A stretch of 64,000 nt of DNA from Vibrio methylphosphonaticus (GCF_023634655.1 NZ_JAMKMS010000006.1:226259-290258), one strand, 5' to 3'. Positions 47,162 through 56,334 are shown, counted from the first letter of the stretch. Notes: generated by a model not told the origin, from the letters alone. Numbers and translations are program-made.

Positions 47162-47877
47162 TCATGAAGACTAAATGGATTTTGTTAACTCTGACGACGA
47201 CATGGCTACTAGGCTGCGCGTCGAGTAATGGACCAACTGATCAGGAAATGGTTGCCAGCATGGAAAGAGTGGATAACCACGAAGGCTTGATTCAACATTA
47301 TAAGGGGCATTTACAACAAAGCCCGGAAGACCTAAAAATCACGCAAGAATTGGCCAACGTTTATTATGGCAAAGGTGATATTGAATCAGCTCGTTTTTAT
47401 GCGGATCACTTGTTGGAAAAAGGGGTCAGTAATTGGCAATTGTATCAACTTCGCGGCCAGATACACGACAAACGCGGTGAGGATGAACGGGCAATTGAAC
47501 GGTATTTGCGCTCAGTAGAATTGGGTAACAAAACCAGTGATATTCATGTTCTATCGGGTATTTCTTATAGTAAATTGGACAACTTTGAACGAGCGGAAAA
47601 GGAATTTAATCAAGCAAGATTGAAAGGACATAATGATGTGGCCGTGAAAAATAATTTAGCGGTTGTGTATCTAGCACAGGGTAAATATACAAGAGTGACC
47701 GAACTCTTGGCACCAGTATTCAAAGAAAATCCAAACAATGAGGTGGTCAAGGCGAATCTAGCAATAGCTTTTTTCAAACTTGGTCAATTTGGACAAGCTA
47801 GAGAGTTGCTGAGTGGAGATTACACCGAAACACAAGTGTCATTAATCTCGAGACAACTCTACGAATTTGATGGTTAG
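47158..47877 (+). CDS. tadD: Tad TPR lipoprotein TadD
   Basis: 239 residues. Lipobox LLGC (Cys20 or so). Five or six TPR units follow (LANVYYGKGDIESARFYADHLLE, SGISYSKLDNFERAEKEFNQAR, NLAVVYLAQGKYTRVTELLAP). Likely a pilotin or assembly scaffold on the outer membrane side. Confidence 0.9.
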   Translation: MIMKTKWILLTLTTTWLLGCASSNGPTDQEMVASMERVDNHEGLIQHYKGHLQQSPEDLKITQELANVYYGKGDIESARFYADHLLEKGVSNWQLYQLRGQIHDKRGEDERAIERYLRSVELGNKTSDIHVLSGISYSKLDNFERAEKEFNQARLKGHNDVAVKNNLAVVYLAQGKYTRVTELLAPVFKENPNNEVVKANLAIAFFKLGQFGQARELLSGDYTETQVSLISRQLYEFDG

Positions 47878-47882
47878 TTGTT

Positions 47883-48365
47883 ATGGGTGCTCATAAATTA
47901 CGTCAGAAAGGGGTAACAACAGTGGAATTTTCAATCGGTGCTATTGCATTGATTTTAACAACGCTGATGATATTTGAAGCCAGTTATCATATTTATGTCA
48001 ATAACTTAGTGGAATACGCACTCAGGGAAACGGTGCGTAATACTCAATTTTATGTGGGTGAAAGTACCCATGACAATTATAAAGGACGAATTGATAACTT
48101 AGTGACTGACGAAGGGCATTTATGGTCGTTTATGACGCCACAGGAAAATTTCACATTAACAGGTAAGTACTTCAATTCCTATTCAGACTTTGTTAATGGA
48201 ACGGGATTGTCAGAAGACCACTCCGACTTTACCGGCCAGTACACGCTTGCTGAGTTGACGTTATCTTATGAATACACACCTATTGTTAATTTGTTTGGCA
48301 ATGAGCCACAAACCATCTCAAGAACGACTGTGTTAAATCTAGAGCATGAAGGGTGGGGGGAGTAG
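47883..48365 (+). CDS. tadE: Tad pseudopilin TadE
   Basis: 160 residues. The N-terminal hydrophobic helix after the short basic leader (KLRQKGVTTVEFSIGAIALILTTLMIFEASYHIYVN) holds the prepilin-like site G/VTTVEF. TadE proteins are processed by TadV and act as minor pilins. TadF follows after 2 bp. Confidence 0.9.
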   Translation: MGAHKLRQKGVTTVEFSIGAIALILTTLMIFEASYHIYVNNLVEYALRETVRNTQFYVGESTHDNYKGRIDNLVTDEGHLWSFMTPQENFTLTGKYFNSYSDFVNGTGLSEDHSDFTGQYTLAELTLSYEYTPIVNLFGNEPQTISRTTVLNLEHEGWGE

Positions 48366-48367
48366 TT

Positions 48368-48892
48368 ATGAAGCACTCCATGCAATCCCAGAAAGGCGCT
48401 TTTGCTATCGAGTTGATGATCGTGCTGTTCATATTTGCTGGCATCTATTTATTCATGACGGACATCAGCCACAAACTATTGGTGCGGGCTCAGTTGGATA
48501 GAACCAGTTTTGCTTTGGTTAATATACTCAAAGAGCGTACTCGTTTTTATGGCGGGGTATCGTCACTAAGTGAATCCGACCAAGTCGACATGCGACAGCT
48601 TGCGTACCGAATGCTCGATAAGGATGAAACCAGCCTTGCTATCAAGATTGAGGCGCTACATAACAAAACAACGGTGGAAGAATTTACCAGCGCACCATTT
48701 GAAGCGCTAGGTTGTCAAGCGGTTGGTATTGAAGAAAAAGGTGCGTTAGCGCCAGTAGAAGATGGGACAATTTACTCACTCTATCAAGTGAGCTTATGTG
48801 ACCAAAAGGACTCTTGGTTTGCGAACTTTTGGGGAGACTCAGGAACACCTACTTTCACGATCACATCTAGTTCAGTAGTGGCGGGGAGGTAA
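48368..48892 (+). CDS. tadF: Tad pseudopilin TadF
   Basis: 174 residues from ATG 48368, after GGGGGGAG; a longer frame from 48353 would overlap tadE. The prepilin site SQKG/AFAIELMIVLFIF is at residue 8 or so, followed by one hydrophobic helix and a periplasmic domain. Minor pilin partner of TadE. Confidence 0.88.
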   Translation: MKHSMQSQKGAFAIELMIVLFIFAGIYLFMTDISHKLLVRAQLDRTSFALVNILKERTRFYGGVSSLSESDQVDMRQLAYRMLDKDETSLAIKIEALHNKTTVEEFTSAPFEALGCQAVGIEEKGALAPVEDGTIYSLYQVSLCDQKDSWFANFWGDSGTPTFTITSSSVVAGR

Positions 48893-48893
48893 T

Positions 48894-50576
48894 ATGATGT
48901 ACCTAAATAGACTGAAGCGGAAAAATATACTAAAGCTAAAAAATATACTAAAGCTAAAAGACACCTTGAAGCCGAATACGCTGAAGCGAAAACCAAGTGT
49001 ACATGCGCCAATGTCTCACCAAAAGGGCATCGCCGCTGTATGGATGGCAGCCACTTTGGTGCCAATTTTGGGGTTGACCTTTTGGGCGGTAGAAGGCACG
49101 CGATATATACAAGAAACGAACCGACTTAGGGATGCAGCTAAAGCAGCGTCTATAGCGGAAACGATAGAAGACAAACGTGATTCGTATGGTGCCGATGAAC
49201 AAAGAATATCTGACGCTTATATTCATGATTATGTGAGAAATATACAAGTCTCTAATGTGACCGTTGACTGGGTTCATCAAGAGCAAACTGATACTCAAGA
49301 TGAGTACATTGAGTACTCAGTTAATGCCACAACAACACACAGTTCATGGTTTGCGAGTAACATCATTCCGTCCTTTGATACCAGCGAAAATCTAAATGGT
49401 ATTGGCGTTGCCAAGAAATACCCAATCATTTTAGGCGATAAAAATATCGACATAGTATTTGTCTCCGATTTTTCAGGTTCAATGAGCTGGCAGTGGGGTA
49501 GCAATAGTTCATGTAACAGTTCTAGTTGCAAGATAGCGGATCTAAAAGTCGCAGTTAAGGCGATAGCAGACAAGCTTCTGTGTTCGAATGTATCGACTGA
49601 TGCCGTGAGTGGCGATGATGTGTGTGATGATGATGATCAAAGTGGTCTCACAAGTAAGCTGGATAACCGAATAGCGATTGTCCCGTTTAACATCAGGACA
49701 CGAGAAACAAGAGAGGCGACCGCTGATTTAAGTGCAAGAGAGTTTACCGTTAGTCAATTACGGTACCGTGATGATGTGGATGAGTCCGATTCAGAACGAA
49801 CTTATGAACAAGTCAGTTGGAATAAATGGCGAAAACACACGTCTGGTGAGGTTTATGATTGTGCCGAGGACCAAGATGATTGTCCCGATCAAAAACTTTG
49901 GGAGAGAAAGCAAGCACAGCGATTGGTCAGTATTTTTGACATTGACTCAGATGATGACGATGACTCTTATCGTGTTGAAGTTTACGACTATGTGGATTTT
50001 TCGTTAACCGTTGAAGAAATGTTCGAGAATACTTTCCCAGATATGAAAACAAAATATCGGGTCGATGATAATGAGCTGTATCGTGGCTATGGTGACTCAG
50101 ACGCGGGGCAATTTTATAACATTGCACTCACGAATAATCGAGGTGACATAGACCAAGTTGATGATATGAACGCCAACGGCAGTACGGCAGCATTTCAAGG
50201 AATGTTAAGGGGCTTTCAACATCTAGCTGAAGGTAAGCCAGACACCGACGATGTGGACGAGTTGGCGACCTATGATGAAAAAATCAAGATGGTTATTGTA
50301 CTCAGTGACGGTGTGGAAAGCCCGAACAATGGAATTCTGGGGGCGTTAGTTGATGAGGGGATGTGTAACAAAGCCAGAGAAGAGATACCGGGTTTGTATA
50401 TAGCCGTTATAGGCATTGATTTCCAAGCATCAGAGCAAAGCGGTTTCCAAGACTGCGTGATAGATGTGGATGAAGACATTATTGATGTAACGGATACCGA
50501 CGATTTTATTGAAGTAATCGAAGAATTAATTAAAAAAGGATCTCGTGGTACAGGTGTAACGAGACTGTATGGGTGA
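48894..50576 (+). CDS. tadG: Tad protein TadG with vWA domain
   Basis: 560 residues. A basic N-terminal stretch (residues 7-35) is coded by near-perfect 18-bp repeats; then the TadE-like helix HQKGIAAVWMAATLVPILGLTFWA (42-66) and a von Willebrand A domain with intact MIDAS motif DFSGS (192-196). Acidic stretches (DDVCDDDDQSG, DIDSDDDDDSY) suggest calcium binding. A putative surface or tip adhesin of the pilus. AGGT sits just before the ATG. Confidence 0.9.
   Translation: MMYLNRLKRKNILKLKNILKLKDTLKPNTLKRKPSVHAPMSHQKGIAAVWMAATLVPILGLTFWAVEGTRYIQETNRLRDAAKAASIAETIEDKRDSYGADEQRISDAYIHDYVRNIQVSNVTVDWVHQEQTDTQDEYIEYSVNATTTHSSWFASNIIPSFDTSENLNGIGVAKKYPIILGDKNIDIVFVSDFSGSMSWQWGSNSSCNSSSCKIADLKVAVKAIADKLLCSNVSTDAVSGDDVCDDDDQSGLTSKLDNRIAIVPFNIRTRETREATADLSAREFTVSQLRYRDDVDESDSERTYEQVSWNKWRKHTSGEVYDCAEDQDDCPDQKLWERKQAQRLVSIFDIDSDDDDDSYRVEVYDYVDFSLTVEEMFENTFPDMKTKYRVDDNELYRGYGDSDAGQFYNIALTNNRGDIDQVDDMNANGSTAAFQGMLRGFQHLAEGKPDTDDVDELATYDEKIKMVIVLSDGVESPNNGILGALVDEGMCNKAREEIPGLYIAVIGIDFQASEQSGFQDCVIDVDEDIIDVTDTDDFIEVIEELIKKGSRGTGVTRLYG
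48912..48998 (+). repeat. In-frame repeats at the start of tadG
   Basis: Units at 48912, 48930, 48948 (18 bp each), 48966 (15 bp) and 48981 (18 bp) code LKRKNI, LKLKNI, LKLKDT, LKPNT and LKRKPS. The second and third units share their first 12 bases; the second matches its first-copy neighbour almost fully. They lie only 18 bases after the start codon. Confidence 0.85.
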
Positions 50577-50582
50577 TTAGGA

Positions 50583-51248
50583 ATGTCAAAATTTAAAGCA
50601 TTGATTGCAACCAGCGTGTTTGTGTCTTCTTTTGCAGTTGCAGAAGACCCGAGTAGTTTCATTACCGAGTATTGTGGCGCGAAGCATTATGAATATTCGC
50701 ATAAAATAACCATCGGTGAGATTACGGGAGTCGGTTCTCATCGAAATGGTTTTCTTCAGGTGACGGAAACCAGTAATGATGATGAGTTGAAAATGCTCTT
50801 GTTAAAACGGTCGTCTTTATTAACGGATAAGAGCGATTGTTTAACGTATATCTCGAGTCTTGGTATAGCCTCGTTTGGAGAAGCGACCGACAAAGGTTAT
50901 TTGGTTGCTAGAGTGCATTTTGCGTTCGACAAGTATAATTTAACACCACTTGCGAAAGATGTGTTGTCGGGGGTTGCTCGTCAGCTCGCCCAGAATGATT
51001 ATCAAGTGACGGTAGAAGGGCATACTGACTGGATAGGAAGTGAGTCCTATAATCAGGCGTTGGGTCTAAACCGAGCTCAAAGCACGGCAAAAGAGCTGCA
51101 AGGTTTTGGTATCGCAAAGCAGAATGTGACACTTAAATCATTCGGTGAGTCTGAGCCTATTGCGTCGAATAACTCTAAAGATGGGCGTTCTCAAAACCGA
51201 CGCTCAGATGTATACATACCAGTGGAAGAGTCTGGTAATAGCGATTAA
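50583..51248 (+). CDS. OmpA-family protein closing the tad operon
   Basis: 221 residues with signal peptide (cut near AVA). The C-terminal OmpA/peptidoglycan-binding domain is clear: VHFAFDKYNLTPLAKDVLSGVARQL and VEGHTDWIGSESYNQALGLNRAQSTAKEL, with SQNRRSDVYIPV. It should anchor the pilus machine to the wall. Only 6 bp follow tadG, so it is in the operon. Confidence 0.9.
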   Translation: MSKFKALIATSVFVSSFAVAEDPSSFITEYCGAKHYEYSHKITIGEITGVGSHRNGFLQVTETSNDDELKMLLLKRSSLLTDKSDCLTYISSLGIASFGEATDKGYLVARVHFAFDKYNLTPLAKDVLSGVARQLAQNDYQVTVEGHTDWIGSESYNQALGLNRAQSTAKELQGFGIAKQNVTLKSFGESEPIASNNSKDGRSQNRRSDVYIPVEESGNSD

Positions 51249-51268
51249 TTAATCGACACATTTAATGA

Positions 51269-51303
51269 CTAATATAAAACCAGTGATGCTGGTTTTATAT
51301 TAG
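51269..51303. terminator. Bidirectional hairpin between the tad operon and cobA
   Basis: A perfect 15-bp stem (CTAATATAAAACCAG at 51269-51283, complement 51289-51303) with loop TGATG, between converging genes. A/T-rich stem bases give short U-tracts in both directions. Confidence 0.85.
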
Positions 51304-51333
51304 ATAGGTAAACGGCTGTATTTGTATATTTAC

Positions 51334-52089
51334 TTACTCAAACCATTTCAATTTACTGTGTAATTGCGTCACGCTTCCAACCACAATCAGTGCGGGACTT
51401 TGCGCTTCGCTTGCCATCTGTGGCAGGGTGCTGAGTTCGCCTTGAAAGACTCGTTGTTCTCTACGCGTTCCATTTTCAATAATGGCGCAAGGTGTGCTGG
51501 CATCAAGCCCATGCTCGATCAGTTGCGACGTGATGTGTCCACTTTGTTTAAGACCCATATAAAACACAAGCGTATTGTTGGATTGCGCTAACGCGCTCCA
51601 CTCGATCTCTCGGCCGTCTTTTTGCACGTGACCCGTAATAAATTGGACACTCTGTGCATGATCTCGGTGAGTGAGTGGGATACCCGCGTATGCGGTAGCG
51701 CCGGCGGCGGCGGTAATACCCGGAACCACTTCAAAATTAATGTCGTTTTCTGCGAGTGTTTCGAGCTCTTCACCCCCGCGCCCAAAGATAAACGAGTCAC
51801 CACCTTTTAGCCTGACAACTTTTTTACCCGCCAACGCTTTATCCACCAGGATTTGGTTGATTTGATCTTGAGGAACGCAGTGAAAATCGAGTTTTTTTCC
51901 CACATAGATAAGTTCAGCATTAGGTTTTGCTAAGGCGAGAATTTCGGTTGAAACGAGTCTATCATAGACCACAATATCTGCGGCTTGAATGACGCGATAG
52001 CCTTTTACGGTTAATAAGTCTGGGTCGCCAGGGCCTGCACCCACTAATGAAACAAAACCGCGCGTTATTGGGTTAGGAGTGGTGGTCAT
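51334..52089 (-). CDS. cobA: Uroporphyrinogen-III C-methyltransferase (SUMT)
   Basis: 251 residues from ATG 52089; a TTG six codons upstream is open. [20 protein letters not shown] is the SAM-binding start of SUMT, and [19 protein letters not shown] and [33 protein letters not shown] follow. It makes precorrin-2 for siroheme, the cofactor of NirB. It is downstream of nirC, after a 149-bp gap with a hairpin. Confidence 0.94.
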   Translation of the reverse strand: MTTTPNPITRGFVSLVGAGPGDPDLLTVKGYRVIQAADIVVYDRLVSTEILALAKPNAELIYVGKKLDFHCVPQDQINQILVDKALAGKKVVRLKGGDSFIFGRGGEELETLAENDINFEVVPGITAAAGATAYAGIPLTHRDHAQSVQFITGHVQKDGREIEWSALAQSNNTLVFYMGLKQSGHITSQLIEHGLDASTPCAIIENGTRREQRVFQGELSTLPQMASEAQSPALIVVGSVTQLHSKLKWFE

Positions 52090-52174
52090 ATAATACCTAT
52101 CCGTCAAATTTGATGATAAAGAGTAACACTCAAAAGGCTACATAGAGTCGCTACTTTTTATCGCCAAATCAATG

Positions 52175-52210
52175 TAAGTGCAATCTCACGCTTGCGTGGG
52201 ACTGCACTTA
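52175..52210 (-). other. Hairpin between nirC and cobA
   Basis: Outer stem TAAGTGCA (52175-52182) with its complement (52203-52210), and inner TCACGC/GCGTGG-type pairs. No T-run follows on the minus strand, so it may reduce or process the transcript rather than end it. Confidence 0.5.
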
Positions 52211-52238
52211 TTATGTTTATTGTTACCGTGTTAGCTAT

Positions 52239-52259
52239 TTAGTGCTTAGTGCTTAGTGC
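52239..52259 (-). repeat. Three 7-bp units holding the nirC stop codon
   Basis: On the minus strand GCACTAA occurs three times in a row and codes the last residues ALSTKH and stop. Since 7 is not a multiple of 3, each TAA lies in a different frame, so all three frames are closed. Confidence 0.85.
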
Positions 52260-53099
52260 AGGTTCAGCATTCGCAGCGGTGTTTGCCTCTGCGTTAATAG
52301 CTGGCGCAGTTTTAGCGTGCGTTAAGTATAGAGGAATACACGTCATCACCAAGCCACCAACGATGTTGCCGAGAATAGTTGGGATAAGGTTGAAGTTCAA
52401 CCAAGTCGCAATACCAAAGTCCGCGCCTAGAATCATACCCAGTGGAAATAGGAACATATTAACGACGGTGTGCTCAAACACTAATGCGAAGAAGATGAAG
52501 ATAGGGAACCACATCATCGCGACGCGTCCAGATACAGAGCGTGCTGTCATGTTACCGATTACGCCTAGGCATACCATAAGGTTACAGAAGATACCGCGCA
52601 CAAAACAGGTAATCCAGCCGTCCATACCCATGTTCTCGAACCCTAGGCTGCGAGCCGTTGAGACCGCGACGAATTTTTTTGCAACGGCGTTAAGCTCGAG
52701 AGAGAAGTTACCTGTTAGTGATACTGCGACAAGGTAAGCAACGATCAAAGAACCGATTAAGTTACCTAGGCCAACAATACCCCAACAACGGAAAATACGA
52801 TTCCAAGTAATACCTGGGCGATTAGCAAATTTTGCTAATGGCGCGAGACCAAAAACACCTGTCACGAGGTCATAGCCCATGACACTTAAGATAACAAAGC
52901 CCACAGGGAAAACGAGTGCGCCAACAACACCCATGCCCGTTTGAACGATAGTGGTGATTGCGACCACAACCGCAAGAGATAGAATGATGCCTGCCATCGT
53001 ACTGCGGATGAGTAGATCACGAGTGCTGGTGTTTGTTTTTGCTTCGCCAACATTGATCATGGTTTGCACGAATTGTGCAGGTTTAAAATCATCAGACAT
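52239..53099 (-). CDS. nirC: Formate/nitrite transporter family channel
   Basis: 286 residues from ATG 53099, after AGGGACAATTC; the longer frame from 53180 is unlikely. Six membrane helices of the FNT fold; the VKFANRPG-like loop (PLAKFANRPGITWNRIFRCWGIVGLGNLIGSL) and the later VFEHTVVNMFLFPLGMILG are family motifs. With NirBD it imports nitrite and may release toxic excess. The C-terminus is Ala-rich and ends in the GCACTAA repeat. Confidence 0.85.
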   Translation of the reverse strand: MSDDFKPAQFVQTMINVGEAKTNTSTRDLLIRSTMAGIILSLAVVVAITTIVQTGMGVVGALVFPVGFVILSVMGYDLVTGVFGLAPLAKFANRPGITWNRIFRCWGIVGLGNLIGSLIVAYLVAVSLTGNFSLELNAVAKKFVAVSTARSLGFENMGMDGWITCFVRGIFCNLMVCLGVIGNMTARSVSGRVAMMWFPIFIFFALVFEHTVVNMFLFPLGMILGADFGIATWLNFNLIPTILGNIVGGLVMTCIPLYLTHAKTAPAINAEANTAANAEPALSTKH

Positions 53100-53147
53100 A
53101 GAATTGTCCCTATAAAAGTTTAAGTTAAAAGTTAAGATTGAATAGTG

Positions 53148-53187
53148 ATAGGGGCTGAAATGCGTTCTCAGAACGGACAACCCCTAT
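53148..53187 (-). other. Hairpin between nirD and nirC
   Basis: ATAGGGG (53148-53154) pairs with CCCCTAT (53181-53187), and inside it CGTTCT-C-AGAACG forms a second stem. It lies between the nirD stop and the nirC start and could set the ratio of the two proteins. Confidence 0.5.
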
Positions 53188-53207
53188 AGGCTATTTAATC
53201 TTTGGAA

Positions 53208-53531
53208 TTAAGCCGAAATTTCGACGAAACCTTTTGCCACCCGTGTCTTGTACGCTTTTACGCTAAAACGGTCGTCTTCTAAACACAGACCTGTACTTAG
53301 GTTAAAGCGTTGCTTCTTAAGTGGGCTTGCGACCCAAAGTTCGCCTTGGTGTTCACAAGTCAAACCGCGAGATAGCACGTTTGAGCGAGCAAATGGGTCC
53401 ATGTTACTAATAGCAAAAACTTCTTCGTTGTTTCTTGGGCGGAAGATTGCTACTTGTTGTCCATCAATTAATGCACAAACGCCTGTTCCAGGAATGATGT
53501 CTTGGATATCGCATACTTTTTGAAATGCCAT
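53208..53531 (-). CDS. nirD: Nitrite reductase [NAD(P)H] small subunit
   Basis: 107 residues with a Rieske-like fold that lacks the iron-sulfur ligands (segments IPGTGVCALIDGQQVAIFRPRNNEEVFAISNMDPFARSNVLSRGL). It works with NirB in the cytoplasm. Its start is 2 bp after the nirB stop. Confidence 0.94.
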   Translation of the reverse strand: MAFQKVCDIQDIIPGTGVCALIDGQQVAIFRPRNNEEVFAISNMDPFARSNVLSRGLTCEHQGELWVASPLKKQRFNLSTGLCLEDDRFSVKAYKTRVAKGFVEISA

Positions 53532-53533
53532 GA

Positions 53534-56092
53534 TTATTTCTCCAGCTCTACGTGTAGGATGTCGCCCTTAGCATCTGGGTGTTTCTCTGTGTAAGTGGCT
53601 GGACGGTGTTGTTCACGCTCTTGTACGAAAACAACATTGTCATCACGTAAATCGCTGTTAATGAAGTGAGCAAAACGCTTATGTTGAGATTCGTCTTCAA
53701 CCGCATTTGTCCATTCGCAACTGAAGTTACCGATAAGCTTCGCTACGTCAGCTTCAAGCTGCTCATTTATGCCAAGTTTATTGTCTACAATCACTTCGCG
53801 AAGATAATCAACACCACCTTCCATGTTATCCATCCATACGGAAGTACGTTGCAGTGGCGCAGCGGTACGAATGTAGAACATCATGAAACGGTCGATGTAC
53901 TGAATCAGCGTAGCTTCATCTAGATCTGAAGCGAGTAAGTCGGCGTGGCGAGGTTTCATACCGCCGTTGCCACACACATACATGTTCCAACCCGCGTCGG
54001 TTGCAATGATGCCTAAATCCTTACCTTGCGCTTCCGCACATTCACGGGTACAGCCTGATACACCAAACTTCATTTTATGAGGCGTACGAATCCCTTTATA
54101 GCGATTCTCAATACGAGAGCCTAAGCCTACAGAATCCTGCACGCCGTATCGACACCATGTAGAGCCGACACAGGTCTTCGACATACGTAGTGCTTTTGCA
54201 TACGCTTGTCCTGTCTCGTAGCCCGCGGCAATCAACTTTTTCCAAATGGTTGGAAGGTCATCTTTTTGCGCGCCAAATAGACCAATACGCTGTGCACCGG
54301 TCACTTTGGTATAAAGGTTATATTCAGCCGCCACTTCCGCCAAAACCTTAAGCGCCTGTGGCGTCACTTCGCCACCCGCCATACGAGGAATGACCGAGTA
54401 GGTACCATCTTTTTGGATGTTACCGAGGAAGTTGTCGTTGGTATCATGAAGCTTAACAAGTTCAGGCTTGAGGATATGCTCGCCCCAGCAAGACGCTAAA
54501 ATAGAACCCGCTAGTGGTTTACACACTTCACAGCCATAGCCTTTACCGTGTTTTTCTAGCAGTTCGTCGAACGTCTTAATTTCTTCGATACGGATCAGGT
54601 GGAACAGCTCTTGGCGAGAATAGGCGAAGTGTTCACATACATCGTTTTTCACTTCGATGCCTGATTTGGCTAACTCAGCATTGAGAACTGACGTTACAAG
54701 CGGAATACAACCACCACAACCGGTACCTGCGCCTGTTACTGCTTTGATATCACCAATTGTGTGATGACCATCGGCAACGGCTTGGGCGATTTTGCCTTTT
54801 GTTACGTCGAAACAAGAACAAATTACCGCGGTTTCAGGTAACGAATCTGCACCCAAAGACGGTTTTTCTGCACCAGCGTGAGCAGGAAGGATAAGGGTGT
54901 CTGGGTGCTCAGGAAGCTCAATATTGTTGAGCTTCAGTTGTAATAAGTCGCCGTAATCAGATGTGTCGCCGACCATGACTGCGCCAAGTAATTGCTTACC
55001 GTCTTCAGAGACAATGATGCGTTTATACACTTCTTGTTCTTCGTTTTGGTAAACATAGCTTTTACAACCAGGTGTGCGGCCATTCGCATCACCAATAGAG
55101 CCCACTTTCACGCCAAGAAGTTTTAACTTCGCGCTCATGTCAGCACCTTCGAACTGACTGTCGTTACCAACAAGGTGATCGACGGCAACCGTGGCCATTT
55201 TGTAGCCTGGAGCCACCAGCCCGTAGAACGTGCGGTTCCAAGAAGCACATTCACCAATCGCGTATACATCGGCATCGGTTGTTTGGCAGTGGTTATTGAT
55301 CTCAATACCACCACGCGGTGCAATACCTAAGCCCATCTGACGCGCAAGCTTGTCTTGTGGACGAATGCCTGCCGAAAATACGATGAAATCAACTTCTAGA
55401 TCAGTGCCGTCAGCAAATACCATAGTATTACGTGCTGTCTCGCCTTCAGGTTTGATTTCCTGCGTATTTTTGCTGGTATGTACTTGAACGCCCATGCGTT
55501 CAATTTTGTTACGAAGTTGCATGCCGCCTTGAAGATCAAGTTGCTCGGCCATCAGTACTGGTGCAAATTCAATAACGTGTGTGGTCACACCTAATGCTTT
55601 TAATGCACCAGCCGCTTCTAAACCAAGTAAGCCGCCACCGATAACGACACCGCTTTTGCTTTTCTTTGCTGTCGCTTCAATCGACTTGAGATCTTCGATG
55701 GTACGGTAGACAAAGCAATCTTTACTTTCATTACCCTTAATAGGCGGAACAAACGGGTAAGAGCCCGTTGCTAGAATGAGCTTGTCGTACTTGATTTCAC
55801 GACCCGTACTGGAGTAAACGATTTTATTCTCACGGTTAATGTTGATCGCACGTTCGCCGATCAACACATTGATACCGTGTTTTTCATAAAAGCCTTCTTT
55901 AACTAAAGAAAGTTCGTCAGCCGTATGGTGAGAGAAATAAGAGGAGAGGTGGACACGGTCGTAAGCGACGCGCGGTTCTTCGCAAAAAACGGTAATGTCT
56001 AAGTTGGTTACATCGGTCTTGTCGACTAAGTCTTCAAGATAGCGATGACCGACCATGCCGTTACCGATCACGACAAGCTTCATCTTGCTCAT
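53534..56092 (-). CDS. nirB: Nitrite reductase [NAD(P)H] large subunit
   Basis: 852 residues. The N-terminal FAD/NAD domain (VVIGNGMVGHRYLEDL, GGGLLGLEAAGALKALG) is followed by a BFD-like [2Fe-2S] domain (VICSCFDVTKGKIAQAV, TGAGTGCGGCIPLV). The C-terminal sulfite/nitrite reductase part carries the siroheme/4Fe-4S cysteines (KTCVGSTWCRYGVQDS and VSGCTRECAEAQGKDLG). It reduces nitrite to ammonium with NADH. FNR and NarP-type sites lie upstream. Confidence 0.97.
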   Translation of the reverse strand: MSKMKLVVIGNGMVGHRYLEDLVDKTDVTNLDITVFCEEPRVAYDRVHLSSYFSHHTADELSLVKEGFYEKHGINVLIGERAININRENKIVYSSTGREIKYDKLILATGSYPFVPPIKGNESKDCFVYRTIEDLKSIEATAKKSKSGVVIGGGLLGLEAAGALKALGVTTHVIEFAPVLMAEQLDLQGGMQLRNKIERMGVQVHTSKNTQEIKPEGETARNTMVFADGTDLEVDFIVFSAGIRPQDKLARQMGLGIAPRGGIEINNHCQTTDADVYAIGECASWNRTFYGLVAPGYKMATVAVDHLVGNDSQFEGADMSAKLKLLGVKVGSIGDANGRTPGCKSYVYQNEEQEVYKRIIVSEDGKQLLGAVMVGDTSDYGDLLQLKLNNIELPEHPDTLILPAHAGAEKPSLGADSLPETAVICSCFDVTKGKIAQAVADGHHTIGDIKAVTGAGTGCGGCIPLVTSVLNAELAKSGIEVKNDVCEHFAYSRQELFHLIRIEEIKTFDELLEKHGKGYGCEVCKPLAGSILASCWGEHILKPELVKLHDTNDNFLGNIQKDGTYSVIPRMAGGEVTPQALKVLAEVAAEYNLYTKVTGAQRIGLFGAQKDDLPTIWKKLIAAGYETGQAYAKALRMSKTCVGSTWCRYGVQDSVGLGSRIENRYKGIRTPHKMKFGVSGCTRECAEAQGKDLGIIATDAGWNMYVCGNGGMKPRHADLLASDLDEATLIQYIDRFMMFYIRTAAPLQRTSVWMDNMEGGVDYLREVIVDNKLGINEQLEADVAKLIGNFSCEWTNAVEDESQHKRFAHFINSDLRDDNVVFVQEREQHRPATYTEKHPDAKGDILHVELEK

Positions 56093-56156
56093 ATTAATAC
56101 CTAAGGGTTATTCTTCAATTCTACGCGCATTGTTAAATGTGAAAGAAAATTAATAT

Positions 56157-56170
56157 ATGATGTAAATCAA
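56157..56170 (-). promoter_or_regulatory. FNR site of the nirB promoter
   Basis: On the minus strand TTGATTTACATCAT matches TTGAT-N4-ATCAA at 9 of 10 bases. Its centre (56163.5) predicts a start near 56122 with the FNR at -41.5. The NarP-type box lies 28 bp upstream. The same arrangement is known for E. coli nirB. Confidence 0.85.
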
Positions 56171-56183
56171 TTACACTTTCAAA

Positions 56184-56199
56184 CTACCCTAAAGGGGTA
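56184..56199. promoter_or_regulatory. NarP/NarL-type box of the nirB promoter
   Basis: CTACCCTAAAGGGGTA carries a perfect right heptamer AGGGGTA and a weaker left heptamer. Its last 14 bases are identical to those of the box at the nrfA promoter, also at 28.0 bp from the FNR site. Confidence 0.65.
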
Positions 56200-56334
56200 G
56201 GTGCTCTGAGCAAATAGTATACTTTTGTGTATTTACCTGCGTGACATATCGGAATAAACAATGGCAGGTGACAAGGTTGTTAATATGCTGAGTTTTTTGT
56301 GCGTGCGTTGTGTTAATGATTTGCGGTGGGAACA

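Noticed and set aside
35809..51248. Tad region as a recent mobile island
   Set aside because: The left part is AT-rich, but no integrase, tRNA junction or flanking direct repeats were seen; the region ends in an ordinary terminator.
52249..52737. 162-codon open frame opposite nirC
   Set aside because: Shadow of the nirC coding sequence; no start signal or known family.
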